From positions 1 through 6,338 of the forward strand of contig DPSD01000318.1 in the NCBI GenBank assembly GCA_003538495.1: a stretch of 6,338 nt of DNA, given 5' to 3'. Of this stretch, positions 6,180 through 6,338 are shown one piece after another. The stretch's first letter is position 1. Each line of letters starts with the position of its first letter. The notes below the pieces were generated by a model. That model ran no database searches, was not told the DNA's origin, and worked only from the letters and a program-made list of their open reading frames with translations. The DNA comes from Accumulibacter sp. (lineage in GTDB: Bacteria > Pseudomonadota > Gammaproteobacteria > Burkholderiales > Rhodocyclaceae). Made by a program: the position numbers and the translations under genes.

Positions 6180-6338
<159 letters not shown>

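Overview
The window is a stretch of a molybdenum-nitrogenase (nif) operon from a GC-rich bacterium. Every gene I can support lies on the minus strand, so transcription runs from the right edge to the left. The gene order is nifH (C-terminal end only), nifD, nifK, nifT, a small 2[4Fe-4S] ferredoxin (fdxN type), a NifY/NafY-type cofactor-binding protein, a 324-residue protein of unknown function, and a stand-alone cyclic-nucleotide-binding-domain protein. At the extreme left edge are the first codons of another gene. NifD and NifK match the Azotobacter-type proteins almost residue for residue. Together with a ferredoxin between nifT and nifY, as in Azoarcus-like operons, this suggests a proteobacterium, most likely a betaproteobacterium of the Rhodocyclales (Azoarcus, Dechloromonas or Accumulibacter type). 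The taxonomic placement is inference.

Right part (about 2980-6338): the structural genes. NifH (Fe protein) passes electrons to the NifD2K2 MoFe protein. All P-cluster and FeMo-co ligands are present in NifD (C62, C88, C154, C274, H441) and NifK (C69, C94, C152, S187), so the enzyme should be functional. Each junction between structural genes (nifH-nifD, nifD-nifK, nifK-nifT) contains an inverted repeat that could fold in the mRNA. These are candidates for setting the transcript ratios of the three genes.

Middle part (about 1743-2915): short accessory genes with 19-22 nt spacers. They are nifT (unknown role), the ferredoxin (probable electron carrier) and nifY/nafY (probable apo-dinitrogenase or FeMo-co chaperone).

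Left part (1-1720): the less-explored end. The 324-residue protein follows nifY by 22 nt and I assign it no function. Next comes a cyclic-nucleotide-binding domain without a DNA-binding domain. It is preceded by a sigma-54-like promoter element (GG-N10-GC) inside the 140-nt gap. The gap between this gene and the next contains a short hairpin and a longer inverted repeat whose distal arm is the ribosome-binding site of the next gene. I saw no RNA genes, CRISPR arrays or mobile elements. The nif genes are ordinary. The features worth a second look are the unknown 324-residue protein, the cyclic-nucleotide sensor with its possible own promoter, and the intergenic RNA structures.
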